The notes: a model not told the origin generated them from the sequence alone. Counted from the first letter of the stretch, positions 35,344 to 45,602 are shown. The stretch is 64,000 nucleotides of DNA from Proteiniphilum propionicum (GCF_022267555.1 NZ_CP073586.1:3842721-3906720); one strand, 5' to 3'. Program-made: numbers and translations.

Positions 35344-35829
35344 GATAATTGCAGTTTAAAATTCGCATTGCGCATTTAAAAATACTTTATGATTCTACCA
35401 AAAACAAGGCTTCTGTTGAAGCCGGTGGGTTTGAGGTATATAAAACCTATGATAAGGCAAAGATAATAAAGTTAGGATAAGTAAAATAATAATTAGAGTC
35501 TTAAACACCATTAACAATACAGTCATGTTCTGATCGCACTGGTTCAAGACAAAGATAGGAAAGTGTATATTGGCACCATTAACATATCAGTTGACGAAAC
35601 AGATATGCTCTGATCAGGAAAACAAACCATACCGCACAACTTTGTTTAGGGTCAGTATAACTCTGAATAAATAGTTGTTCTTTGTTTTATAATATTTTGA
35701 AGCGTCCACGGGCAATAAAAGAGCTATTTTTAGTATCTTTGCAGCTTTAAATTAGTAATTATAGATTACGTAAAGTAGTCGCAGGTATAACTTACACGTA
35801 ATATGCAAACCGTAACCCGAAACTCGAAT
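35344..35829. promoter_or_regulatory. Divergent promoter region, Gfo/Idh and metG
   Basis: Nearly 460 bases without genes. On the plus strand TATCTTTG (35734-35741) is a -7 box about 90 bases before metG. On the minus strand TATCTTTG occurs twice (35458-35465 and 35550-35557), 120-215 bases before the oxidoreductase. No -33 TTTG at ideal spacing was found for any of them. Confidence 0.5.
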
Positions 35830-37872
35830 ATGTCAAAAAAGTTTAAACGTACTCTTATTACATCAGCCCTGCCATATGCTAATGGCCCGGTACACATCGG
35901 CCACTTGGCTGGGGTATATGTACCAGCCGATATCTATTCCCGCTATCTGCGCCTCAAAGGAGAAGAGGCACTTTTTATAGGAGGATCCGATGAACACGGT
36001 ATTCCAATCACTATAAAAGCCAGGAAGGAGGGAGTTACGCCTCAAGATATAGTGGACCGCTACCATAAACTGATTAAAAAATCGTTTGAAGAGTTCGGTA
36101 TCACATTCGATATATACTCGCGTACCACATCAGAGATTCACAAAAAGACAGCATCGGACTTTTTCCAGACACTTTATGAAAAAGGAGAATTCGAGGAACA
36201 GGAGAGTGAACAATATTATGATGAAGAAGCGGGCCAGTTTCTGGCAGACCGTTATATCACTGGCACCTGTCCCCATTGCGGAAACAAAAATGCCTATGGC
36301 GATCAGTGTGAACAGTGCGGCACTTCACTAAGCCCCAACGACCTGATCAACCCGAAATCGACTCTCAGCGGCAGTGTCCCGGTAATGCGTAAAACAAAAC
36401 ACTGGTACCTTCCTCTCAATAAACATGAGGCATGGCTACGACAGTGGATCCTTGAAGATCACAAAGAGTGGAAAAGCAATGTGTATGGACAGTGCAAATC
36501 ATGGCTCGATCTTGGACTGCAGCCGCGTGCCGTTAGCCGTGATCTCGACTGGGGTGTCCCTGTTCCTGTGGAAGGAGCTGAAGGTAAGGTGCTTTATGTT
36601 TGGTTCGATGCACCCATAGGATACATCTCAAACACAAAAGAGCTGTTACCCGATGAATGGGAAAAGTGGTGGAAAGATAAAGAAACCAGATTAGTACATT
36701 TCATAGGTAAAGATAATATTGTTTTCCACTGCATTGTTTTTCCGTCTATGCTCAAAGCGGAAGGGACCTTTAACCTGCCTGACAATGTGCCTGCCAACGA
36801 ATTTCTGAACCTTGAAGGTGATAAAATATCCACATCACGCAACTGGGCAGTATGGCTGCACGAATATCTGGAAGAGTTTCCCGGTAAACAGGATGTGCTT
36901 CGCTATGTGCTCACCGCCAACGCTCCCGAGACCAAAGACAACGACTTCACATGGAAAGACTTCCAGGCGCGCAATAACAACGAACTGGTGGCGGTGCTGG
37001 GTAACTTTGTGAACCGGGCGCTGGTACTCACCCAGAAGTATTTCGACAACAAGGTTCCTGCTGCCGGGGAGCTTACCCAATATGACCGGGAAACCATTGA
37101 AGAGGCGCAGAAAGTGAGAGCGGCTGTAGAGTATAATCTCGATAACTATCACTTTCGGGAAGCACAAAAAGAGGCGATGAACCTGGCACGGATCGGGAAC
37201 AAGTATCTGGCCGACTCCGAACCTTGGAAAACGGCTAAAACCGATATGAACCGCACAGCTACTATACTTAACATAGCATTGCAGATTACAGCCAATCTGG
37301 CAATTGTATTTGAACCATTTTTGCCGTTTTCATCGGTAAAACTCCGTTCTTTTCTTAACGTAGGCAACTTGCAATGGGATGACCTTGGCAACTTCAACCT
37401 GCTTCCGGAGAAACATATGTTGGGAAAATCAGAGCTCCTATTCGAAAAAATAGAAGACGTGGTTATTGAAAAACAAATACAGAAACTGCTCGATACGAAA
37501 AAGGCAAACGAGGAGAGTGAATACAAGGCGGAAGCTGTAAAAGAGAGCGTGCAGTTCAACACTTTCGAAAAGTTGGATATACGTGTAGGGACGGTGCTGG
37601 AATGCGAGAAAGTACCAAAAGCAGATAAGCTACTTCGTTTTCTGCTCGACGATGGGCTGCAAAAACGGACCATTCTCTCCGGAATAGCAAACTACTACCC
37701 TAATCCTGAAGAGCTGGTGGGTAAGCAGGTTTGTTTTATTGCCAATCTGGAACCACGTAAAATGAGGGGAATAGTTTCAGAGGGAATGATTCTTTCAGCT
37801 GAAAATTTTGATGGAGCACTTGCACTTGTATCACCAACAAAAGAGGTATTGCCAGGTAGTAAAGTATTATAA
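35830..37872 (+). CDS. metG: Methionyl-tRNA synthetase
   Basis: A 680-residue class I synthetase from ATG 35830 ([20 protein letters not shown]); a nine-codon extension to 35803 is possible. Motifs: HIGH ([16 protein letters not shown]), a zinc knuckle [18 protein letters not shown], the KMSKS equivalent [11 protein letters not shown], and the anticodon-binding helices. The C-terminal 100 residues are a Trbp111-type tRNA-binding/dimerisation domain ([20 protein letters not shown]). The CP-domain layout with one knuckle is that of the longer MetG form. Monocistronic. Confidence 0.97.
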   Translation: MSKKFKRTLITSALPYANGPVHIGHLAGVYVPADIYSRYLRLKGEEALFIGGSDEHGIPITIKARKEGVTPQDIVDRYHKLIKKSFEEFGITFDIYSRTTSEIHKKTASDFFQTLYEKGEFEEQESEQYYDEEAGQFLADRYITGTCPHCGNKNAYGDQCEQCGTSLSPNDLINPKSTLSGSVPVMRKTKHWYLPLNKHEAWLRQWILEDHKEWKSNVYGQCKSWLDLGLQPRAVSRDLDWGVPVPVEGAEGKVLYVWFDAPIGYISNTKELLPDEWEKWWKDKETRLVHFIGKDNIVFHCIVFPSMLKAEGTFNLPDNVPANEFLNLEGDKISTSRNWAVWLHEYLEEFPGKQDVLRYVLTANAPETKDNDFTWKDFQARNNNELVAVLGNFVNRALVLTQKYFDNKVPAAGELTQYDRETIEEAQKVRAAVEYNLDNYHFREAQKEAMNLARIGNKYLADSEPWKTAKTDMNRTATILNIALQITANLAIVFEPFLPFSSVKLRSFLNVGNLQWDDLGNFNLLPEKHMLGKSELLFEKIEDVVIEKQIQKLLDTKKANEESEYKAEAVKESVQFNTFEKLDIRVGTVLECEKVPKADKLLRFLLDDGLQKRTILSGIANYYPNPEELVGKQVCFIANLEPRKMRGIVSEGMILSAENFDGALALVSPTKEVLPGSKVL

Positions 37873-38010
37873 AATAAAAAAACTGTTCAGGCTTCGCACA
37901 GAAGGTATAAAAGATAATTGTTTTTATATTTTAATCCTTCCTTTGTAACTTTTTTGCGTTTTTTGCGTTTTAATAATGTAGTATCATTTAAAATTTTATA
38001 AATATAATTT

Positions 38011-38568
38011 ATGAAAAAGATTACACTTTTCGTCTTTTTATTACTTATCTCTACGTCACTGTTTGCGCAGAGAATATACAGGTCAACTGATTTCAATACA
38101 TCAAGTGATATTCCATTGAATGAGGTAAAAATTAACCTTCCATTTACAATTTTCGCTACCTATCCTGAAATTTCGTATGAACGGATTTTAAACAGTGATA
38201 TAAGTGTGGGAGCTACATTGGGAGTGGGGTTAGACACTGATCGATACCCATATGACTATGCATTTACACCACACTTCCGCTGGTTTTTCGGTGGAAATAC
38301 AGAATCGATGCAAAAATATGCTGCCGGATTTTTTATAGAGGCAAATGGTTCTGTGTACTCTCAGGTAATGGAGAATGGTTCAGATTTTGGCGGTAGTGAA
38401 GTGTCTAAATTGGGATCGGGTCTTGGATTAGCCGTTGGCTGGAAATACGTTACATTGAACAATTGGGTAGGAGAAATCTATTTGGGAGGTGGCAGGAATT
38501 TTATAAAAAACGACTATGATGAAGTTGCATACCCCCGTTTTGGAATTTCCATCGGGAAGAGATTCTGA
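38011..38568 (+). CDS. DUF3575-like outer-membrane beta-barrel protein
   Basis: A 185-residue protein with a signal peptide (KKITLFVFLLLISTSLFAQ) and a series of alternating beta strands ending RFGISIGKRF, a C-terminal barrel signature. It resembles DUF3575/outer-membrane beta-barrel family members. The function is unknown. It is 138 bases after metG and ends 7 bases before the convergent symporter pseudogene. Confidence 0.7.
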   Translation: MKKITLFVFLLLISTSLFAQRIYRSTDFNTSSDIPLNEVKINLPFTIFATYPEISYERILNSDISVGATLGVGLDTDRYPYDYAFTPHFRWFFGGNTESMQKYAAGFFIEANGSVYSQVMENGSDFGGSEVSKLGSGLGLAVGWKYVTLNNWVGEIYLGGGRNFIKNDYDEVAYPRFGISIGKRF

Positions 38569-38575
38569 AGAATTT

Positions 38576-39554
38576 TCAATTTGAGCTTACACTTCTCCAG
38601 AAGAACCCACTGATTTCCTTCTTGTTGGGGAAAACAAAACTTGTCAGCCAGGCTATCAGGATGCTGGCAGCCATTCCGATAAAGCCATACAGCAGGAACG
38701 ACAGTGGAGTATTTTCCTTGACAACAAGCAATACACCCAAACCTGCTATCACACCGGTAAGCGCTGCTTTTGCTCCCACACGCGGAAAGAAAATTCCGAG
38801 AATGAAGAGTGCACCTAATCCACTGGTAAGCAGACCGAGGAAAGTGTTGAACTGGTCCCACAACGAAGCAATATTCCATGTGCCCAACACCAATGCCATT
38901 CCCAATCCCAATAATCCGAAGAGAAGACCCGACGAAACTCGATGGCGGTGTGCCAGAATTCTCTCAGGCCTCCATCAATACCCATTACCATCAAAACAAA
39001 TGCAGCAAGTGCCCCAAAGACGAGAATAAATCCCTGTATGACGTCTCCCCAGACAACGGCCTCCATACCACCGCTGGTACTGTAGATCAATATCTTGTTA
39101 TGAAATCCCGTATGATGTATCCACAGGCTATCTCTTTTAGCTGTATTGCCTTCCCTGACAGCCTCCTCTACCTGGTTAAAATATGGCCCGTATCACAGCC
39201 GTAGAGCAGCACGTGTGAACCACCCACAGCTGAGGCGGTAGCCATTGCCAAAGAAACAGAAGTGCCATCATCGTGGTGGATATCTCCTTTTTTGGTCCAT
39301 CTGTTGAGTGAAGGTCGAAAATGGTAAACAGATACATAAAAGATTGTGGCTTCTCCGCCAAAAGACCGGTTTTCCTGTTTACCGAAAAAAGTACCTGCCA
39401 GCCCCTTCCACAGGGTAGAATCTTCCAATGTCTCCATGGAGAAACAGTTGATCTGGTGAAGGGTATTTAGATTATCCGCTTTTAGGAAAGTGACGGATAT
39501 GGATAACCACATCCATATAAGGAGATAGATACGTGAAATTTTCTTTCGGATCAT
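38576..39554 (-). pseudogene. Broken mutarotase-sodium/solute symporter fusion (sialic acid uptake)
   Basis: The remnant reads in three frames. Positions 39554-39170 give a signal peptide and kelch pieces (LWKGLAGTFFG, GGEATIFYVSVYHF, ATASAVGGSHVLLYG) of a cyclically permuted NanM-type sialate mutarotase. After a frameshift come FNQVEEAVREGNTAKRDSLW and HHTGFHNKILIYST, then without a break the symporter segment SGGMEAVVWGDVIQGF. After another frameshift near 38940 comes the symporter C-terminus (GTWNIASLWDQFNTFLGLL to the stop). Most of both domains is deleted: about 1 kb is left of an expected roughly 2.6 kb. It lies 27 bases after the sialidase gene, as the last gene of the operon, and must be non-functional. 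Confidence 0.82.
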
Positions 39555-39581
39555 GCAGGTTTGTTTACAAATTATCAGAAA

Positions 39582-40748
39582 TCACAATCCTTGCAAGACA
39601 GTTCCCGGAAGAAAAATCTCATTCCAGTCAAAAGAGATAAAGATCATTTTTTCATACGGACTTTTTTCCCCGGCCTCAAAAAAAAGTCCCACTCTTCCAT
39701 CCGCCAACCTGGTAATGCAGGAGTATGCAGCCGGCCCTTCGTACACCAGTTTACCGTTGCTCCAGCTCCGACAGTCATCGAGGCTGACTTTGAGCATCAG
39801 ATGATCTCTTCCGTGAGGTACGGCCGGATTAAGAAACAGGTGCACCTGTTGTCCGTCAACCTCACCAAAATTCAATACGGCCGCCTGGCATAACGGCTCC
39901 ACCAGCTGAAAGTCGTGTTCAATCTCCGACCAATTTTGCCCACCATCCGTGCTATAACTGATGGCTCTTGCCTGTTTGTTGTTATAGGAACGCATATTCA
40001 TCAATAAAGTACCGTCCGATAATTCAGTCACCTGGCTTTCATTACATCCCGGTTTAATGGATTCGCTTATCTGCCATGATTTCCCATGATCGTCAGAATA
40101 GATTACATGTGCTCCATAACCATAGGGGCCTCCTGCCAGGTTTCCTTTCGGATCGTCATAACTGTGATTTGCCGGAATAACAAGCCGACCTTTATATCTT
40201 CCGTTTTTTATTTGTATGCCAATTCCAGGGCCGGTAGCATACCACCCCCATGAAGGATTGCGGCATGTTATTTCCAAGCTCTCCGGCTCCGACCATGTTT
40301 TTCCATCATCATCAGAATAGCAGACATAAGGCAACCGTGGTGAAATGGATGTTTTACTGATGATGTCACTTTCTTTGTCTTTTCCGTTATTCCAGCTGGT
40401 AAACAACCAGATTCGCCCGGTTCTCTCATCGACTACGGGACAAGGATTTCCGCATGTGTTGTCTGCATCGTCCCAGGCAACCTGTTCGTTGCTCCATGTC
40501 GTCCCGTTATCTTCCGAACGTTTCAGCAACAAGTTTATGTCTCCGGTATCACCCGCCTCACGTCCCTCACAAAAGGCGAGCAATGTTCCTTCATTGGTGA
40601 CAACCAGTGCCGGTATCCGGTAATTATTATATTCACCCGTTCCCTGTTCCCACAATACATATTGGTGATTTTTCTCCTTTTTTTTATCTAGGGAAAGAAA
40701 AGATAAAACCAAAAGGATAGATGCGATAATTAATAAATTTCTCCTCAT
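39582..40748 (-). CDS. nanH: GH33 exo-alpha-sialidase
   Basis: A 388-residue neuraminidase with an N-terminal hydrophobic signal/anchor (LLIIASILLVLSFLSL). The catalytic-domain start NNYRIPALVVTNEGTLLAF carries the YRIP arginine, and EGREAGDTGDINLLL the acid/base aspartate region. Asp-boxes: SEDNGTTW, SDDDGKTW, SDDHGKSW and STDGGQNW. It releases terminal sialic acid from glycoconjugates outside the inner membrane. It lies between nanA (79 bases upstream) and the broken transporter (27 bases downstream), in the operon headed by the GntR regulator. Confidence 0.94.
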   Translation of the reverse strand: MRRNLLIIASILLVLSFLSLDKKKEKNHQYVLWEQGTGEYNNYRIPALVVTNEGTLLAFCEGREAGDTGDINLLLKRSEDNGTTWSNEQVAWDDADNTCGNPCPVVDERTGRIWLFTSWNNGKDKESDIISKTSISPRLPYVCYSDDDGKTWSEPESLEITCRNPSWGWYATGPGIGIQIKNGRYKGRLVIPANHSYDDPKGNLAGGPYGYGAHVIYSDDHGKSWQISESIKPGCNESQVTELSDGTLLMNMRSYNNKQARAISYSTDGGQNWSEIEHDFQLVEPLCQAAVLNFGEVDGQQVHLFLNPAVPHGRDHLMLKVSLDDCRSWSNGKLVYEGPAAYSCITRLADGRVGLFFEAGEKSPYEKMIFISFDWNEIFLPGTVLQGL

Positions 40749-40827
40749 ATTTTATACAGATTAAAATGGTTGACGTGTTTTAAATTCTTCCAGAAGGGAG
40801 TATTGTTTAGAGGACACACTCCCTTCT

Positions 40828-41739
40828 CTATTTTACCAATAAACCAACGCCCCGGAGATTCTCCCGAAGAGCGTCGTATTCCTCCTTTTCGAATGCGGCA
40901 AAAGGGGGACGGCATGACCCACATTCGATTCCCATCAGATTCATGATGGCCTTTCCACCTCTCACGCCACCTCCATATAGAATTATGATTTTCACCATTT
41001 CTACCGACTGCATCTGAAAGGCACGCGCCGTTTCCACATCGTTACTTTCCATGGATTTCAAAATATTCAGATAGATATGGGGTATATAGTTATACGTACT
41101 CCCTACACTGGCTACAGCACCGAGAGCCAATCCGCAAATCAGTGTCTCGTCGAAGCCATGCAACACCTCAAATGCCCCGTTATCCAGCTGAATACAGTCG
41201 CCCATTTCCATCAGGTTGTTGTGTGTAAACTTCACTCCGGCCAGGTTGGAAATTTTTTTTTCCCCTTCGTGAAGAAATTGTGCAACCGAAAGGTTCACCC
41301 CGGTCATGGAGGGCATATTGTAGTAATAGAATGGCAATTGTGGAGCGGAAGAAGCAATGGGCGTAAAGAAATCGATCAGATCCTTCACTTTTTCAGGCTT
41401 GAAAAAAGAAGAGGCGATACATCCGATTCCATCTGCGCCTTTCACTGCAGCATGACGTGCCAGCTCCATTGCCTCGCGTTGGTTATCGCTGCCCACATGG
41501 GCAATAATTTGAAAGTCTCCTTCACCACGTTTTATCCATTCCTCCAAGATCAACTTTCTTTCGGCTGTGGTGAGGGAAGTAAACTCCCCGGTAGTCCCGC
41601 AAACAAATACACCCGATATTCCCGAATCCTTGATATGTTGCGCGTATTTTCTAATCACGGAATAATTAATATCACCATGTGTATCCAGGGGTGTGAAAAC
41701 TGCGGCGATCAACCCTTTTAGTTTTTTGTAATTGTTCAT
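40828..41739 (-). CDS. nanA: N-acetylneuraminate lyase
   Basis: A 303-residue DapA-family aldolase that splits sialic acid into N-acetylmannosamine and pyruvate. Visible: GTTGEFTSLT (carboxylate loop), YYYNMPSMTGVN with the catalytic Tyr, and LAGVKFTHNN with the Schiff-base Lys. KFTH and the operon with a sialidase favour lyase over dihydrodipicolinate synthase. It lies 105 bases downstream of the GntR gene. The next catabolic steps (NanE/NagA/NagB) are not in this window. Confidence 0.93.
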   Translation of the reverse strand: MNNYKKLKGLIAAVFTPLDTHGDINYSVIRKYAQHIKDSGISGVFVCGTTGEFTSLTTAERKLILEEWIKRGEGDFQIIAHVGSDNQREAMELARHAAVKGADGIGCIASSFFKPEKVKDLIDFFTPIASSAPQLPFYYYNMPSMTGVNLSVAQFLHEGEKKISNLAGVKFTHNNLMEMGDCIQLDNGAFEVLHGFDETLICGLALGAVASVGSTYNYIPHIYLNILKSMESNDVETARAFQMQSVEMVKIIILYGGGVRGGKAIMNLMGIECGSCRPPFAAFEKEEYDALRENLRGVGLLVK

Positions 41740-41844
41740 AAATATTTAACTGGTTAGTATATTTTCTGTGTTCGGCAAATAATTACAAAGACGGGAAAAA
41801 TCTCATAAACGCTTTTAATAAAACGCTTTACTATACCAGTCAAA

Positions 41845-42585
41845 TCAGCCGTTTTGCAGAGCAACGTGATATTGATTTCTTTGACTGATAAAAATTCTGT
41901 AAACTTCAAAATGCTCTTCCAGGGCTCTTCTATACCCGTCTTCGTCTCCTTCTTTCAAATACCGCAGCAGATCCATATGGGTTACAATACGCTCTTCTTC
42001 TTTCAACCGGATATTAATTGGAGCCAGAAACTCCTGAAACTTGTCTTTCACGAATGTCATCACCGGGTGAATGATATTCTGAAACTCAGAAATGGTTTTA
42101 TTGCCAGTTATTTTATAAAGCTTTGTGTGAAAAGCAAATTCACTAAAAGGAGCATATTCGTTGTTTTCATACATGATTCCTACATTCACAATCTCTTCCA
42201 GATCTGCAATATCATCAGGTGTAATTTTCCGGAATATCTCGCTGCATATGCCTATTTCCAGAACAATTCTAAATCCAAGTATATCAAAGAGGGTGTCCTC
42301 ACTTAAAATTCTCGGATCCACCGCACGTTTCATTCCGCCAAATATAGAAGGTTCAGAAAGCAGCATGCCCCGTCGTGTGCGTGTCTCAACTATTCCCATC
42401 ATCTTCAACCTGCTTAACGCCTCACGGACCACACTCCTCGATACACCCAGCGAGGCAGTTAACTCCATTTCATTGGGAATGGCATCTCCCTTTTGCAGAT
42501 CCTTCTCCTTGAAATAGTTCAAAAGCTTGTCTTCGACCTGGTCCACCAGCGTGGTTGAATTGTTTTGTATCCTAAGTCTTTCCAT
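41845..42585 (-). CDS. GntR/FadR-family regulator (FCD domain) of the sialic acid operon
   Basis: A 246-residue repressor-type protein. The N-terminal winged helix is at about 10-75 (AIPNEMELTASLGVSRSVVREALSRL fits GntR, with the recognition helix in VSRSVVREAL). The C-terminal FCD ligand domain (about 95-235) has metal-site residues in AFHTKLYKITGN and RIVTHMDLLRYL. It is the first gene of the operon with nanA, sialidase and the broken symporter, so a sialic-acid-derived ligand is likely (NanR-like role). A perfect palindrome (42671-42685) of FadR-subfamily type lies 86 bases upstream. Confidence 0.92.
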   Translation of the reverse strand: MERLRIQNNSTTLVDQVEDKLLNYFKEKDLQKGDAIPNEMELTASLGVSRSVVREALSRLKMMGIVETRTRRGMLLSEPSIFGGMKRAVDPRILSEDTLFDILGFRIVLEIGICSEIFRKITPDDIADLEEIVNVGIMYENNEYAPFSEFAFHTKLYKITGNKTISEFQNIIHPVMTFVKDKFQEFLAPINIRLKEEERIVTHMDLLRYLKEGDEDGYRRALEEHFEVYRIFISQRNQYHVALQNG

Positions 42586-42889
42586 TATAAGATTATTTTC
42601 AAATATATTGTCTTCACTTAAAAATGAGCGTTGTTTTCAGATAAAATGCATAACAGGTATTATTAATCTGATTTGTCTGACAAATGAAGCAACTTATATT
42701 ATAATTTCAATAAAGATATTCAATTTTAACGTTATATTTACATATTTTTAACTAATATTTGTCTTATTGATTATTTGAATTCCAAACTCGGACTGCATAA
42801 TTCCATGATTTTATAAATCACAAAAGGATTACTTATACACACGATGGGCAAAATTGCCATCGCATTCATTTATCTAATTTTTAAAATAC
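42586..42889. other. Upstream region of the sialic acid operon
   Basis: It holds the operator at 42671-42685, a -7 candidate at 42600-42607 and AT-rich sequence up to the IS end, including the left 4-bp target duplication ATAC (42886-42889). I see no gene. Confidence 0.6.
42671..42685. promoter_or_regulatory. Probable GntR operator heading the sialic acid operon
   Basis: ATTTGTC-T-GACAAAT is a perfect 15-base palindrome with the GTC-n-GAC core typical of FadR/FCD-type GntR sites. It lies 86 bases upstream of the GntR gene. A -7 candidate TATATTTG (42600-42607, minus strand) is between it and the start codon. No second site was found before nanA or the sialidase. Confidence 0.65.
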
Positions 42890-44779
42890 TGAGTCTGCTC
42901 TGAAAACCCCATTTTTTCAAATTGCTGAAAAATGAAGTTTAACCGGACAAATGTGATTGTTTTTATTAATTGAAAGTATGTTTACAATAATATACATATT
43001 GAAACATAAATTAATTATATATTGTGGCAGTTTTTGCCAAAAAAGCGCTCTTTGACTTATTCGCGTCATATAATTCACTATCCTGACGAAGTTTATCCAC
43101 AACGAGCGGGAGTATGCCCATAGTTTGTGCTTGGCAAGTGACCTGTAACGGCTCTTGTCATTCGGGTAATGGTATCCTAACTGGAAAATGCTTGCTTCGA
43201 CATTGTTCCTGATATTTTTTTCATCTATCGGGATATCGTCCAATTTCTTCCTCAGAGCGGCAGCCCTGAGGTTATCCTCATCGAAGTAGCGGTATTTTCC
43301 TTCTTCAGTCTTGATCCTCCATTTCCTCTGTGTTTTGTCTTTGCGGAGTTTTACCCGTTGTGCCTGTATTGTTGTTCCTGTTTTGTTGTCGGTTACTATT
43401 AAATTGATTTCATTCTGTTCGTCCAAACGGATGTCATATCTCGGTGCGGGGCCTTGCATGCCTGTGAGTATCAGCTCGATGCCATTTTTATCGCTTTGGC
43501 AATACTCCTGATTATCAGCACTGTGGTAAGCCCCGTCGGCATATACTTTCTCTATTTTGTCGGATATTATTTCCTGTGTCCGATCCAGGGCTTGTTCAAG
43601 GAAGCCGTTGTCCGGAGCCGATGCCACCGTTACCTCGGTATCGGTTATCAGGTTCAATGCCGTATCTTTGTCATCTCCCGGTTGGTCGCATGTCTCGGTG
43701 ACGTTCACCGAATACCCTTTGACCTTGTTGCCGTCTTTGTCACGGTAATGGCAGTCGGTGTCATGGGGTGACTGTATGGATTTGGCGCTGACTTTCTCCT
43801 TTTCCAGAGGAACGACAGTTTTGTCCCTGCCAACCGAGTATTGTTGTTCGAAAACCGCTTTAAGGGTCTGGTAATGACCATAGTCATGCTTCTTGAAGAG
43901 CCCTATAAAACGGTACATCAGTTTGCCCAGTTCAACGAACCTGGCATCAACCTCGGCCTTTGTACTGCGGTACACCACCTTGTTGCCCGTTTCACCCTGT
44001 ATGCTTTCGATAAGGGAAAACATCTCTTTGGACAGGCTCTTATTGAAGATATGTTCCTCCCTTTCATTGATAAACAGACGCAGGGTTTCATGAATCAACT
44101 CGTAACGGGAGTACCAGGCGATATTGCTGCCGACCAGTTTACTGTCCATGCGCACCTGCTTGCCGCTCACCTCAAACTCCAATAGCTGGTCACGGGTGAT
44201 TTGCCCCTGGCACTTTTTTGAACAGGTCTTCGCCGTGTTCCCTTGCATAGTCAACCAGATTGCGACGGAAAAGGTAGTAAGTGGATGAAACAGGCTCAGC
44301 GTCCTCTAACGACATCAGACCCAGAGCACTGCGAACAAGTAAATTGTATGCGCAGTTCTCAAACAATTGTGCGTCGCTCCATCCCTGGCCTTCCTTGAGG
44401 ATCATCATACCGACCAAAATACGGATAGAGGCATTAGGAGCCCCCGTTCCATTAGAATAAAGTGGTCTGAAAATAGACTCATCCACACGCATTACAACAT
44501 GGTTTCGGAACCGGTTATGCCAGGAGTCATTTTTTAGGTATTCTTTCTTCTTAGAGTCTCTGAAGTACTCCGTCGGTGATGAAAAAATGCCCAATTGAGG
44601 GTTTTCGTCCGATTTTTTGAACATATTATACAGTTTTAAGCCCTACTAAGGTAGTGAATAATAGCTATATACGCAAATATTTCAAAGAACTTTTCAGGTG
44701 AAATTTACCTGATTTATAAAATTTATTGTACAAAAAATTTTAAACTAAATTATCACTCCGACTTTTCGGAGCGGACTCA
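42890..44779 (-). mobile_element. IS1182-family insertion sequence, complete ends
   Basis: The element is 1890 bases long. Ends TGAGTCTGCTCTGAAAA (42890-42906) and TTTTCGGAGCGGACTCA (44763-44779) are inverted repeats matching at 15 of 17 positions. ATAC flanks it directly on both sides (42886-42889 and 44780-44783), a 4-bp target duplication that proves insertion as a unit. It carries one frameshifted transposase gene on the minus strand. Confidence 0.88.
42917..44624 (-). pseudogene. IS1182-type transposase, frameshifted
   Basis: The first part (44624 to about 44210) is the N-terminal transposase domain (DUF772 type: RILVGMMILKEGQGWSDAQL, VSSTYYLFRRNLVDYA). The second (about 44215 to 42917) is the DDE domain, with VYADGAYHSADNQEY and the C-terminal segment typical of the family (ASIFQLGYHYPNDKSRY). 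They join at an A6 run (44211-44216): the first frame reads LFKKVPG and the second SKKCQGQITRDQL. Removing one A restores LFKKCQGQITRDQL, so a 1-base insertion explains the break. The combined product would be about 570 residues. A sequencing error in the A-run or transcriptional slippage cannot be excluded. Confidence 0.82.
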
Positions 44780-44865
44780 ATACTGATTCGCATAAATCAC
44801 AAATTCTATTTACATTCATATGTTCTTTACATAAAAGAGTACCATTATTTTTCATTTTAATTGAA

Positions 44866-44996
44866 CAATACTTCGGTATTTTTTTAAAAATAGTTCTTAT
44901 ATTTCGCTGGATATCAATAGATTATGGTGCTTTTTGGGGATCTGGCATAAATTGTTGACTGTCAGCATTATAAATGAAATTTTAACGAAGCATTAA
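44866..44996 (+). repeat. 130-bp dispersed repeat, copy B
   Basis: Counterpart of 11548-11676, roughly 70 percent identical over its length. It begins 86 bases past the IS end and stops 10 bases before the start codon of the DUF1080 pseudogene, so here it occupies the promoter/leader position of a gene. Confidence 0.6.
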
Positions 44997-45006
44997 TTGA
45001 AACTAT

Positions 45007-45392
45007 ATGAAGTCTTTATTTATATCTATTCCGTTAACACTATTCCTTTTACATCTGACAGCCCAGGAAACAAAATATCCGGGGCAGGCTCCGATGAAAC
45101 CCGCCATGACAGAGTACATGTGACCTCAACCTCAGGTAGTAACTCCGGCAGGTCATCTGAAAGAACAATTACGGCTCCTTCCGACGCTATAATTCTCTTT
45201 GATGGAAAAGATCTCTCACTATGGTCGGGTCCAAAAGGAAAGCCGGCAGAATGGACAGTACATGACGGGGTGTTCACTGTGAAAAAAGGGACGGGAGACA
45301 TCCAGACCAAGAGTTTGTTCAACGATTTCCAGTTGCATCTTGAATGGCGCGTCCCGGAAGGAATTACAGGAAGGAATCAGGCGAGAGGAAAC
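45007..45392 (+). pseudogene. DUF1080 (3-keto-disaccharide hydrolase type) remnant
   Basis: ATG 45007 starts a proper signal peptide (KSLFISIPLTLFLLHLTAQE) and mature N-terminus, which ends at an in-frame TGA at 45121. The QPQVVTPAGH segment follows, then in another frame APSDAIILFDGKDLSLW, VHDGVFTVKKGTGDIQTKS and FQLHLEWRVPEG, the start of DUF1080. Homology ends near 45392, before the rest of the sandwich domain. There is a stop, a frameshift and a C-terminal truncation, so it is dead. The intact enzyme would act on keto-disaccharides in the periplasm. Confidence 0.85.
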
Positions 45393-45561
45393 AACAAAAA
45401 GAAGGCACCTACAAGACACCGCCACGCGTTACATTTTTATAAAACGGCATATTGCTGCAGAATAACACCGTTATCCTGGGAATCAAAGAGTAAATTGGGT
45501 ACTAAGCTCGCTAAGTTCAATTTGGAAGTGCAACTTTCGTGGGTTATTAGGAGAATTAAAT

Positions 45562-45569
45562 GTAAATTT
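45562..45569 (+). promoter_or_regulatory. -7 element before the YfhO gene
   Basis: TAAATTTG matches TAnnTTTG and lies 33 bases before ATG 45603, inside the false N-terminal extension of the reading frame. It supports a separate start for the YfhO gene. No clear -33 box. Confidence 0.45.
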
Positions 45570-45602
45570 GTGACTTTAATGTTAAACAACAAAGGACAAA
45601 CA

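Noticed and set aside
41077..41721. 214-residue plus-strand frame opposite nanA
   Set aside because: It is a codon-bias shadow of nanA, has no recognisable motif, and nanA is certain.
44205..44220. Programmed -1 frameshift at the A6 run of the IS transposase
   Set aside because: The two frames are related by +1 (or -2); the zero frame reads TTC AAA AAA GTG, which is not an A AAA AAG slippery site in the right phase.
44997..45602. N-terminal 202 codons of a 1040-residue frame as part of YfhO
   Set aside because: The segment is decayed DUF1080 and non-coding sequence; YfhO proteins begin near ATG 45603, which has its own -7 element.
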